6,033 bases of DNA from JAYEKL01 sp034660995 (GCA_034660995.1 JAYEKL010000006.1:1-6033), one strand, 5' to 3'; numbered from the stretch's first letter, positions 1 to 4,781 are shown. Translations and numbers: made by a program. Notes: generated from the sequence alone by a model not told the origin.

Positions 1-24
1 GAACACAAGATTTTGTGTTCCTAC
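1..24 (-). repeat. REP-like hairpin with GTAG tetranucleotide (window edge)
   Basis: GAACACAA (1-8) and TTGTGTTC (13-20) form a perfect 8-bp stem with loop GATT, followed by CTAC (21-24). On the minus strand this reads GTAG directly 5' of the hairpin, as in REP sequences used by RAYT (Y1) transposases. It lies inside the open reading frame of the glycosyltransferase. Same family as 633-657 and 5143-5166. Confidence 0.65.
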
Positions 25-1102
25 GAATGCGAATTTCAAACTTAAAACAATAAAATCACAGTTTCCATTTTGGACATATACAAAATTGCCGCGAGAAATA
101 AAAAAAGACAAGCCGGATATTTTATTTATGCCGATTCAAGCAGTTCCTTTTTTTAATAAGCCTAAAAATATAAAGATAGTCATTACTGTCCATGATTTGG
201 CGTTCCTGCTTTTTCCTGATCATTTTACGGCAAAAGATAGATTTTTGCTTAATTTTCACACAAAAAGAGCTGTAAAAATGGCGGACAAAATAATCGCGCC
301 GTCTGAAGCGACAAAAAAAGACATAATGAAGTTTTACGAAATTGATGAAAATAAGATAAAAGTTATTTATCATGGGGTAAGTCGCTGGATCCATAGTCCC
401 GTAGGGCTAGATGCAAGTTCTATTCACAAACAGGCTCCACACAGGAGTATGGAGCCAACGGCGCGGAGTATGGAGCCAACGGCGCGGAGTATGGAGTCAG
501 CAGTTCTTCGAAAAGCTCAGGATGATAGTAAACAAGTTCGCGATGAAAGCCCATATATTCTTTTTGTTGGAACCATCCAACCACGAAAAAATATAGTCCG
601 TTTAATTGAAGCGTTTGAAACGATAAAAACTCGTAGGAACGAGGCACTGCCTCGTTCATATAATAATCTAAAACTAATAATCGCTGGCGGGAGAGGCTGG
701 ATGGCGAATGAAACTTATAGAAAAGCAAAGAAAAGTAAATTTTCAAAAGATATTGTCTTAAAAGGTAAAGTTAGCGACGAAGAACTTAAAAAATTATATC
801 AAAATGCGTTAATGTTTGTTCTTCCCTCCCTATACGAAGGCTTTGGACTCCCTATTCTTGAGGCAATGAACTATGGGCTTCCGTGTATCGTAAGTGACAA
901 CTCTTCATTTATTGAAATTGCTAATGATCGCGCTTTATTTGTTAATCCCGAAAGTTCAGACGACATTGCTCAAAAGATAGATATGTTTTTGAATAATGAA
1001 TTTTTAAGAAAAGATTTTTCACAAAGAAGCTTGGAAAATGTTAAAAAATTCAGTTGGAATAAATCCGCGAAAGAAATGCTGGAAATTTTTAAAAGTATCT
1101 AG
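2..1102 (+). CDS. Glycosyltransferase family 4 (GT-B fold), 5' end outside the window, with in-frame repeat insertions
   Basis: Probably transfers a sugar from a nucleotide-sugar donor to a cell-surface polysaccharide or lipid-linked acceptor at the inner face of the membrane; exact sugars cannot be told. The frame is open from base 2, and the residues before the TTG at 86 (FPFWTYTKLPREIKK) already match the family, so TTG 86 is internal and the true start lies upstream. Numbered from TTG 86: N-domain with VHDLAFL (35-41) and IIAPSEATKKDI (69-80); C-domain starting at YILFVGTIQPRKNI (157-170); GGRGW (201-205); donor-site E-x7-E motif EGFGLPILE (251-259). Between the domains (about 100-150) is extra sequence made of repeat DNA, including a tandem heptapeptide SMEPTAR. 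A second small insertion (about 182-192) is a GTAG-flanked hairpin, and a third is at the window edge. All conserved motifs survive, so the gene is probably functional. Family assignment is firm, substrate unknown. Confidence 0.9.
   Translation, partial: NTRFCVPTNANFKLKTIKSQFPFWTYTKLPREIKKDKPDILFMPIQAVPFFNKPKNIKIVITVHDLAFLLFPDHFTAKDRFLLNFHTKRAVKMADKIIAPSEATKKDIMKFYEIDENKIKVIYHGVSRWIHSPVGLDASSIHKQAPHRSMEPTARSMEPTARSMESAVLRKAQDDSKQVRDESPYILFVGTIQPRKNIVRLIEAFETIKTRRNEALPRSYNNLKLIIAGGRGWMANETYRKAKKSKFSKDIVLKGKVSDEELKKLYQNALMFVLPSLYEGFGLPILEAMNYGLPCIVSDNSSFIEIANDRALFVNPESSDDIAQKIDMFLNNEFLRKDFSQRSLENVKKFSWNKSAKEMLEIFKSI
381..510 (+). repeat. GTTGGCTCC-family foldback element inside the glycosyltransferase gene, with 21-bp tandem units
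   Basis: Bases 391-407 (CCATAGTCCCGTAGGGC) match the left half of the foldback elements found at 2951 and 3331. Bases 421-438 match the spacer plus GGCTCC, and the GGAGCCAAC end is at 451-459. The right end is then amplified: 21-bp units 444-464 and 465-485 are identical, and a third from 486 is decayed. Because 21 is a multiple of three, the amplification keeps the frame and encodes repeated SMEPTAR. The element lies in the linker between the two Rossmann domains. Confidence 0.85.
501..528 (+). repeat. Short repeat-like segment encoding AVLRKAQDD
   Basis: Directly after the foldback element, the sequence encodes AVLRKAQDDSK. The bases 502-525 read on the other strand as TCATCCTGAGCTTTTCGAAG, which resembles a dispersed intergenic repeat I recall from many CPR genomes. 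There is no second copy in this window, so the repeat nature rests on memory and on its position inside an obvious non-family insertion. Confidence 0.4.
633..657 (+). repeat. REP-like hairpin with GTAG tetranucleotide, in frame in the glycosyltransferase
   Basis: GTAG (633-636) is followed by GAACGAGGCA (637-646), one loop base, and the perfect complement TGCCTCGTTC (648-657). It encodes roughly RRNEALPRS between the helix ending ETIK and the strand KLIIAGG, where relatives have a short loop. The stem sequence differs from the other family members but keeps pairing. Confidence 0.7.
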
Positions 1103-1108
1103 AAATAT

Positions 1109-1138
1109 ATTGTTGTATTGCTACATTGTTCTATTGTG
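1109..1138 (+). repeat. TATTGCTACATTGTTC-type low-complexity repeat
   Basis: The run of TTGTTGTATTGCTACATTG-type words just after the glycosyltransferase stop is an approximate reverse complement of 1624-1660, where AGCAATAG/GAACAATAG words recur. The two lie in opposite orientation around the gene-free interval. Function unknown. Confidence 0.45.
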
Positions 1139-1140
1139 AC

Positions 1141-1209
1141 ATGCAAGTCAATTTGGAGTGAGTCGTAGATTTACATCTTACTTGCATTTACGCAGGTTAA
1201 AAACCTGCG
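1141..1209 (+). repeat. Two-hairpin palindromic repeat
   Basis: ATGCAAGT (1141-1148) pairs with ACTTGCAT (1180-1187). Directly after it, CGCAGGTT (1191-1198) pairs with AACCTGCG (1202-1209) across an AAA loop. A weaker AGGTT-TG-AACCT palindrome follows at 1226-1237. The composite looks like a dispersed palindromic repeat and not a terminator, as no T-run follows. Confidence 0.55.
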
Positions 1210-1310
1210 CTCCAGAGTTTAATTTAGGTTTGAACCTGTACTCAATTATATTTATGATTTAATGCTAATAAAAAAATTAGCAAGTTTATAATAATATCAC
1301 TATTATATTA

Positions 1311-1336
1311 AAAAGCGAGGTAAAACCTCGTTTTTT
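1311..1336 (+). terminator. Rho-independent terminator-like hairpin
   Basis: AAAAGCGAGGT (1311-1321), loop AAA, then ACCTCGTTTTT (1325-1335): a stem with one G-T wobble followed by a T-run. The A-run on the other side would let it work in both directions. It lies about 210 bases after the glycosyltransferase stop, so it may end that transcript, although it could also be another member of the palindrome families here. Confidence 0.5.
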
Positions 1337-1345
1337 AAATTATAT

Positions 1346-1380
1346 TGCGGGAACTGGTTTGTAGCCAGTTTCCAATGTTT
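1346..1380 (+). repeat. GCGGGAACTGGTTTGTA palindromic repeat, copy 1
   Basis: AACTGG (1352-1357) and CCAGTT (1365-1370) form a hairpin. The unit through AATGTTT is nearly the same as 3196-3231, with only a few changes, some inside the stem. Confidence 0.65.
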
Positions 1381-1421
1381 TGCAGATATATTTAGATAAA
1401 CTGATACTTAAAAACAAAAGG

Positions 1422-1443
1422 AATGGGTTACAAACCCGCTCCT
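1422..1443 (+). repeat. GGGTT-ACA-AACCC hairpin
   Basis: GGGTT and AACCC flank an ACA loop, followed by GCTCC. It resembles the reverse complement of the GGTTTGTA-type repeat at 1346-1380 and probably belongs to the same broad class of GGTT/AACC palindromes. Confidence 0.4.
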
Positions 1444-1623
1444 GCGAAAAAGCGAGGGAGTATTAAAATAGCAAAAGTGGAATTTTAAAAGTGAAGGAAT
1501 ATAAGGCAAAAAGTAAATTATAAAATAAAAATTCATTAGCTTTTCAGAGCCTCTTTCAATATATAATAAAATTATAAAATTAGCTTTTTCATAAGGTATG
1601 GACGTAAAAACCCGTGTTTTTAT

Positions 1624-1660
1624 TAGCAATAGAGCAATTTAGCAATAGAACAATAGAATA
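1624..1660 (-). repeat. AGCAATAG-type low-complexity repeat, inverted relative to 1109-1138
   Basis: Repeated AGCAATAG/GCAATTTAGCAATAG/ACAATAG words, matching on the minus strand the words at 1109-1138. No function can be assigned. Confidence 0.45.
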
Positions 1661-1690
1661 AACTTGATACTAAATACCAATGTGCTATAA

Positions 1691-1854
1691 TAGACTCACT
1701 GCGTATTAGTTTCTACTGCTCCGCCAGCTGGCGGATTGGTCAAATTCTCCAAAAATTTTTTCAGCTTAGCTTAGGCTAAACCTCAAAAACTATTTGAAAA
1801 ATTATGCCTCAAAATATGAAAATTTCGTAATGAAACTAATACGCAGTGAGTCTA
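1691..1854. mobile_element. MITE-like element, 23-bp perfect terminal inverted repeats, possible TA target duplication
   Basis: Bases 1691-1713 (starting TAGACTCACTGCG) are the exact reverse complement of 1832-1854 (ending CGCAGTGAGTCTA). If the outer TA on each side is the target duplication, the inverted repeats are 21 bp starting GACTCACTGCG, as expected for an IS630/Tc1-mariner-type element. The 118-bp interior has no coding capacity; it contains the perfect palindrome TCCGCCAGCTGGCGGA (1720-1735) and an AATTTTT.../GAAAAATT inner pairing. A non-autonomous element moved by a transposase elsewhere is the likeliest reading; a transcript folding into one long hairpin is the alternative. Confidence 0.75.
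1720..1735. repeat. Perfect 16-bp palindrome TCCGCCAGCTGGCGGA
   Basis: GC-rich perfect palindrome in an otherwise AT-rich element interior. I recall similar CCGCCAGCTGGCGG words as dispersed repeats in CPR genomes, so it may be a separate insertion into the MITE-like element. There is no second copy here. Confidence 0.55.
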
Positions 1855-1920
1855 TCTAATTACTGCTTTTGGTAAAGCACAAGTTTTTTGTTGTTTACGG
1901 AAATAGTAGCATAGTACTTG

Positions 1921-1950
1921 TCTTGAGAAGGGCAGACTGCGAAGCAACAG
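1921..1950 (+). repeat. Degenerate CTTGAGAGGGG-CTGCGAAGCA repeat
   Basis: TCTTGAGAAGGGCAGACTGCGAAGCA is a diverged copy of the segment at 1966-1990 in the next element. The two lie head to tail. Confidence 0.5.
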
Positions 1951-1957
1951 ATAGATT

Positions 1958-2003
1958 ATTCCCCTCTTGAGAGGGGTAGGCTGCGAAGCAGACGGGGTGT
2001 GTT
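1958..2003 (+). repeat. ATTCCCCTCTTGAGAGGGG repeat with CTGCGAAGCAG variant
   Basis: Starts with ATTCCCCTCTTGAGAGGGG (CCCCTCT and AGAGGGG pair around TG) and ends GGGGTGTGTT. Between these is TAGGCTGCGAAGCAGAC, where the copies at 2720 and 5207 have a short G-run. Three copies in the window define a family of about 33-46 bp. Confidence 0.75.
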
Positions 2004-2108
2004 GCATAGCCATCTGAATACTTAGTCCTAAAATAAGCCAAATATCGGCTATCCGATACTAGGGGTGTAACATTTTTTTAACTAATTCGTTTACTAATAA
2101 CGAAGGCA

Positions 2109-2690
2109 ATGAAAGAACTAGAAAATCTTGAAGAAAAATTAATATTGAAACGAGTTTTAAACGGAGAAAAGGAAGCGTTTGCTGAAATTTATGATTTTTA
2201 TGTTATTCGAATCTTCCGTTTTGTATATCTTAAGACAAGTTCAAAAGAAACGGCCGAGGATTTAACTTCAGATGCATTTCTTAGATGTTGGAAATATATA
2301 AAAGAAAAAAGTGAGAGCGGAAAGAAAGAAATAATCAAAAACAATAAAATAGGTTCATTTTTATATAGAATTGCCAGAAACTTGATAATTGATCATTATC
2401 GCAAAAAGAAGCATAAGACTGTTGAGATAAGCGAAGAAGAAAAAGAGTCAATTGTTGATCAAAAACAGGATATTCTGGCCGAAATAGATAAAAAACAGGA
2501 AATTGAAGAATTAAGAAAAGCGCTTGGTCACCTAAATGATGATTATCAAGAAATATTGATTCTTAGATATGTTGAAGACCTTTCAATGGCAGAAATAGCC
2601 GAAATAACAGAAAAAAAGGAAGGCGCAATTAGAGTTCAACTTCACCGAGCAGTAAAAGCTCTTGAAAAAGTGATGAGAAATGATATTTAG
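2109..2690 (+). CDS. ECF-type RNA polymerase sigma-70 family factor
   Basis: Directs RNA polymerase to a subset of promoters. The 193-residue length and the two-domain layout, without region 3, are typical of ECF sigma factors. Region 2 spans about 24-101: AFAEIYDFYVIRIFRFVYL, then ETAEDLTSDAFLRCWKYI (core-binding helix), and YRIARNLIIDHYRKKK (region 2.4, -10 recognition). A charged linker follows (about 102-131). Region 4 spans about 132-187, with the HTH in LSMAEIAEITEKKEGAIRVQ (158-177) for -35 recognition. The start is ATG 2109, with GAAGG at 2102-2106, only two bases away, so the Shine-Dalgarno is poorly spaced. The next gene encodes a DUF5667-like membrane protein, the usual type of neighbour in CPR genomes, which suggests membrane-linked control. 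Targets are unknown. Confidence 0.93.
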   Translation: MKELENLEEKLILKRVLNGEKEAFAEIYDFYVIRIFRFVYLKTSSKETAEDLTSDAFLRCWKYIKEKSESGKKEIIKNNKIGSFLYRIARNLIIDHYRKKKHKTVEISEEEKESIVDQKQDILAEIDKKQEIEELRKALGHLNDDYQEILILRYVEDLSMAEIAEITEKKEGAIRVQLHRAVKALEKVMRNDI

Positions 2691-2719
2691 TATAATTAGG
2701 CTCTGCTGATTTTCTTATA

Positions 2720-2780
2720 ATTCCCCTCTAGAGAGGGGGTTGGGGGTGTGTTCACCCCTTGCCCATCTCAAGAGGGGAAT
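2720..2780. repeat. ATTCCCCTCT foldback repeat
   Basis: ATTCCCCTCT (2720-2729) is the exact reverse complement of AGAGGGGAAT (2771-2780). The left part with GTTGGGGGTGTGTT matches the family member at 5207-5239. The interior adds CACCCCTTGCCCATCTC, making a full foldback. It starts 30 bases after the sigma factor stop and may act as a 3' stabilising hairpin or weak terminator, but no T-run follows. Confidence 0.7.
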
Positions 2781-2818
2781 GATCAGAGTCTCTAAATACT
2801 AAATACCCCGTTTTCACA

Positions 2819-2948
2819 GGGACAGGCTTATTTCAGAATCTATCGTATAATACGCTAAATCAGTCTATAAAATCACCCAAAATTAAAATTACGTGAATTA
2901 AATATAGACTAGATATAGCGAACGAAAGATCCTGAAACAAGCCTGGGA
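2819..2948. repeat. Long imperfect inverted repeat (arms about 46-52 nt)
   Basis: The left arm 2819-2870 (CAGGCTTATTTCAG at 2823-2836, then ATCT, TCGT, GCTA, TCTATA) pairs with the right arm 2903-2948 (CTGAAACAAGCCTG at 2932-2945 and preceding bases). The 14-bp core has one mismatch, and further blocks of 4-8 bp pair with small bulges. It ends two bases before the GTTGGCTCC element at 2951. It could be an old MITE or a structured transcript; there is no evidence for either beyond pairing. Confidence 0.6.
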
Positions 2949-2950
2949 TC

Positions 2951-3064
2951 GTTGGCTCCATAGTCCCCCCGCATCGCAGTGCGGAGTAGGCTCCGGACTG
3001 TGGAGTTTAAATGCAAACCATTTACAAACAGGCTCCACAGCCCTAACGGGACTATGGAGCCAAC
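2951..3064. repeat. GTTGGCTCC foldback element, 114 bp, with extra hairpin in the left half
   Basis: Starts GTTGGCTCCATAGTCCC and ends GGGACTATGGAGCCAAC. The left half carries an additional CCGCATCGCAGTGCGG-like hairpin compared with the copy at 3331. From 3007 to 3067 it is identical to 3363-3423, including AGT beyond the apparent end. Confidence 0.85.
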
Positions 3065-3096
3065 AGTGTACCAAATACTGTATACTAAATACCGTT

Positions 3097-3186
3097 GTTG
3101 GCTCAGGTCTCCTGACTGGAGTCCATTGTGAATTCAGAAAATTTTCCCAATTCACAACAGGCTCTATACAGAAGTATGGAGCCAAC
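3097..3186. repeat. GTTGGCTC foldback element, 90 bp, divergent core
   Basis: Begins GTTGGCTC and ends TATGGAGCCAAC, like the other family members, and has the same 90-bp length as 3331-3420. The interior differs: TCAGG-TCT-CCTGA hairpin on the left, and a spacer with ATTGTGAATT (3124-3133) facing AATTCACAAC. The ends are shared but the core is replaced or strongly diverged. Confidence 0.7.
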
Positions 3187-3195
3187 GGAGATTTC

Positions 3196-3231
3196 TGCGG
3201 GGACTGGTTTGTAACTAGTTTCAAAATGTTT
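3196..3231 (+). repeat. GCGGGGACTGGTTTGTA palindromic repeat, copy 2
   Basis: Near-copy of 1346-1380: TGCGGG-ACTGGTTTGTA-C-AGTTTC followed by AATGTTT, with a few substitutions. It starts ten bases after the end of the foldback element at 3097-3186. Confidence 0.65.
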
Positions 3232-3250
3232 TCCATAACACACAAAACCA

Positions 3251-3284
3251 TCACTGTCATCCTCGTGAATACGGGGATTCAGGT
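3251..3284 (+). repeat. ATCCTCGT hairpin repeat
   Basis: ATCCTCGT (3259-3266), loop GAAT, ACGGGGAT (3271-3278) pair with a single T-G wobble. Flanking TCACTG and CAGGTGA extend the pairing with a bulge. It resembles a dispersed CPR repeat (GTCATCCTCGTGAA...GGGGAT) that I recall, but it occurs once here. Confidence 0.45.
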
Positions 3285-3330
3285 GATATTTCAACCATCT
3301 ATAATGATATTTTAAAAACTGAAGATATTC

Positions 3331-3420
3331 GTTGGCTCCATAGTCCCGCAGGGCTGTGGAGCTTAAATGCAAACCATTTACAAACAGGCTCCACAGCCCT
3401 AACGGGACTATGGAGCCAAC
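3331..3420. repeat. GTTGGCTCC foldback element, 90 bp, canonical copy
   Basis: Left half GTTGGCTCCATAGTCCCG-CA-GGGCTGTGGAGC forms its own 12-bp hairpin with two T-G wobbles. The spacer TTAAATGCAAACCATTTACA follows, with AAATG/CATTT pairing. The right half is the reverse complement of the left (one long stem possible). The whole can fold as two hairpins or as one long one, like a BIME made of two inverted REPs. It ends 35 bases before the DUF5667 gene start. Confidence 0.88.
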
Positions 3421-3421
3421 A

Positions 3422-3438
3422 GTTGACAATTTGTCAAC
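3422..3438. promoter_or_regulatory. Perfect 17-bp palindrome GTTGACAA-T-TTGTCAAC, possible operator
   Basis: Symmetric palindrome located 17 bases before ATG 3456. It includes TTGACA, and TATAAC follows at 3441-3446, but the 12-base spacing is too short for a standard promoter, so a repressor-type operator is as likely. Its first two bases are shared with the repeat upstream, so a chance junction is possible. Confidence 0.35.
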
Positions 3439-3455
3439 AATATAACAACAGAGCA

Positions 3456-4640
3456 ATGCAATCCATCATAGAAAAACTGAATACATTAAAAAGCGTTCAA
3501 CCTAGTGAAAAACTAGTTGTTGAGATGCGAAAAGAGGTGTTGTCAAAAACTCCTGTTTTTTGTGATTTAGAACATAATTATAGTAAAAAGTCAATATTTA
3601 GTCTTAATAATCTTTTTGTAAAAAGAATGGCTGTTTCATTTACGGCTCTTGTTTTTGTTTTAACAGGCGGTTTATCTGTTTCTTATGCCTCAAAATCAAG
3701 TTTACCCGGAGATACCTTATATTCCGTTAAAATTGCCAGTGAAGATGTTGTTTTAGCCATTTCTTCTGGAGACAGGAAAGCGGAAATTGAGATAGAGCAA
3801 GCTGGAAAAAGACTTGAAGAAGCAGTTGAAATAAGCAAAAATTCTTCTGATGTTAATCAAGGAGAAAAATTGAAGAAATTAATAGTAAATTTTGAAGAAA
3901 AGGTTAATAGAGCGCAAGATAGTTTGATAAAAATAGAAGATAATGAGAAAAAAGCGAAGAGCGCCAAAGTAGTTAATGCTCAAACAGAAAAATATACCGA
4001 AGTTTTAGCCGTAACAAACAAAAATTTAACAGATATTGTTAAAAGTGATGTTTCGGAAACAATTACTAACGCGACTAACTCTAATAAAAAAGTAAACCTT
4101 GATTCACTGGCGATTAGAATTGAAGCTATGACTGATAAGGATAAAGATGAAATAACAGCCATAGTAAAGAAAAAGGTTGAAGAAAAGACGGTACCGAAAA
4201 AAGAAACCAATTCTGATGAAGCAGATTTAGATCCTTCTTCAGATGAAGCAGATTTAAATGTTCCTACTGATGATATAGACCCAAACTCTTCCTCAGATGA
4301 AGCAGATTTAAGCCCTCACTCAGATTTAGATGACACAAATGATGCAAAAGAAGAAACAGAACAAGATCCTGAAATTTCTGAAGAAATTATCAAAGAAGCT
4401 GAAGGTGGCGTAAAAAAAGCTCAAACTATAGAAGAAGAAAGAGAGGCGCTAACAACTATGTTAGATGATTTAAAGAATAATCCCGATGAGACTGTTACTG
4501 ATGATGATAGCTCTGACGAAAAAGAAGGCGAAGTTAAAGGAGAAAGTGATAGTAGTGATGAAGAAGATGATGATGAAGAAGAAGGTAGTGAAGATAATAA
4601 AAAAGATGATAATGAAATAGCTCCGGTTCCTGTCTTTTAG
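3456..4640 (+). CDS. DUF5667-like single-pass membrane protein, probable sigma-factor partner, with acidic repeat tail
   Basis: Probably anchors in the membrane and regulates the ECF factor encoded upstream, by an anti-sigma-like role; this is inferred from context. I chose ATG 3456 (394 aa) over TTG 3423 because the family-like N-terminus MQSIIEKLNTLKSVQPSEKL begins there and the TTG sits in a palindrome beside a repeat; no clear Shine-Dalgarno is visible. Layout: cytosolic helical N-terminus (1-56), one membrane segment (about 57-79, MAVSFTALVFVLTGGLSVSYA), then the DUF5667-type signature LPGDTLYSVKIASEDVVLAI (83-102) with the following GDRKAEIEIEQAGKRLEEAVEI. A Lys/Glu-rich helical, probably coiled-coil region follows (about 135-245). 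The outer C-terminus (about 250-394) is very rich in Asp, Glu and Ser, with SDEADL at 253, 262 and 280, and ends in PVPVF. The acidic tail is unusually long and may bind cations or basic surface polymers. Confidence 0.85.
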   Translation: MQSIIEKLNTLKSVQPSEKLVVEMRKEVLSKTPVFCDLEHNYSKKSIFSLNNLFVKRMAVSFTALVFVLTGGLSVSYASKSSLPGDTLYSVKIASEDVVLAISSGDRKAEIEIEQAGKRLEEAVEISKNSSDVNQGEKLKKLIVNFEEKVNRAQDSLIKIEDNEKKAKSAKVVNAQTEKYTEVLAVTNKNLTDIVKSDVSETITNATNSNKKVNLDSLAIRIEAMTDKDKDEITAIVKKKVEEKTVPKKETNSDEADLDPSSDEADLNVPTDDIDPNSSSDEADLSPHSDLDDTNDAKEETEQDPEISEEIIKEAEGGVKKAQTIEEEREALTTMLDDLKNNPDETVTDDDSSDEKEGEVKGESDSSDEEDDDEEEGSEDNKKDDNEIAPVPVF

Positions 4641-4648
4641 TATTTTGC

Positions 4649-4752
4649 CGTTGGTTCAGTGTCTCCGACCTGAACCAGATATTTCTTAAAGCGTAATTTT
4701 AAGATTAGACGAGAAGAAACACAAGGTTCAAGTCAGAGACATTGAACCAACG
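4649..4752. repeat. TTGGTTC foldback element, 104 bp
   Basis: The 28-bp ends 4649-4676 (CGTTGGTTCAGTGTCTC...) and 4725-4752 (...GAGACATTGAACCAACG) are inverted copies with 25 of 28 positions matching. Each end can also fold alone (GGTTCAG/CTGAACC). The layout parallels the GTTGGCTCC family (CGTTGG outer end, two inverted hairpins, AT-rich spacer) with a different sequence. It begins eight bases after the DUF5667 gene stop. Confidence 0.75.
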
Positions 4753-4781
4753 ATAGATTGGTTTGGTGGTGACTAACAAAA

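Larger units (their letters stand above)
1103..2108. other. Gene-free interval rich in small palindromes and one MITE-like element
   Basis: I find no credible coding sequence in either strand. The only longer open frame (minus strand, about 1408-1629) is AT-rich low-complexity sequence without recognisable features. What the interval holds is listed separately: hairpins at 1141-1209, a terminator-like hairpin at 1311-1336, two GGTT/AACC palindromes, the MITE-like element at 1691-1854 and two CCCCTCTTGAG-type repeats at 1921-2003. A further small hairpin, TATCGG-CTAT-CCGATA, lies at 2043-2058, about 50 bases before the sigma factor gene. Confidence 0.75.
2691..3455. other. Gene-free interval built largely of palindromic elements between the sigma factor and its likely partner
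   Basis: No credible gene. Minus-strand open frames across 2898-3456 only read through the repeats. The content is, in order: CCCCTCT foldback (2720-2780), ATACTAAATACC words, a long imperfect inverted repeat (2819-2948), GTTGGCTCC elements (2951-3064, 3097-3186, 3331-3420), a GGTTTGTA hairpin (3196-3231) and an ATCCTCGT hairpin (3251-3284). Only small gaps are not repeat-like. Confidence 0.75.

Noticed and set aside
86..88. TTG at 86 as start codon of the glycosyltransferase
   Set aside because: The frame is open upstream to base 2 and the residues before 86 already match the family, so this TTG is an internal Leu codon.
411..746. Open frames overlapping the glycosyltransferase on both strands
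   Set aside because: They are shadows created by the in-frame repeat insertion; the GT frame carries all conserved motifs.
1408..1629. Minus-strand 73-codon frame
   Set aside because: AT-rich sequence with Phe/Tyr/Ile-biased translation and no recognisable signal; chance open frame.
2951..3420. CRISPR array
   Set aside because: The repeats are inverted within each unit, vary in core and spacing, and have no regular unique spacers.
3423..3425. TTG 3423 as start of the DUF5667-like gene
   Set aside because: It lies in a palindrome at the edge of a repeat and adds residues unlike the family; ATG 3456 begins the expected MQSIIEKLN helix.
2898..3456. Two overlapping minus-strand open frames of 117-120 codons
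   Set aside because: They are translations of the GTTGGCTCC elements (HSP, WSQ, EPV peptides recur), with no start context or family features.
4649..4752. Terminator of the DUF5667 gene
   Set aside because: The foldback position suits a terminator, but the stem-loop is not followed by a T-run and the ends look like a repeat element.
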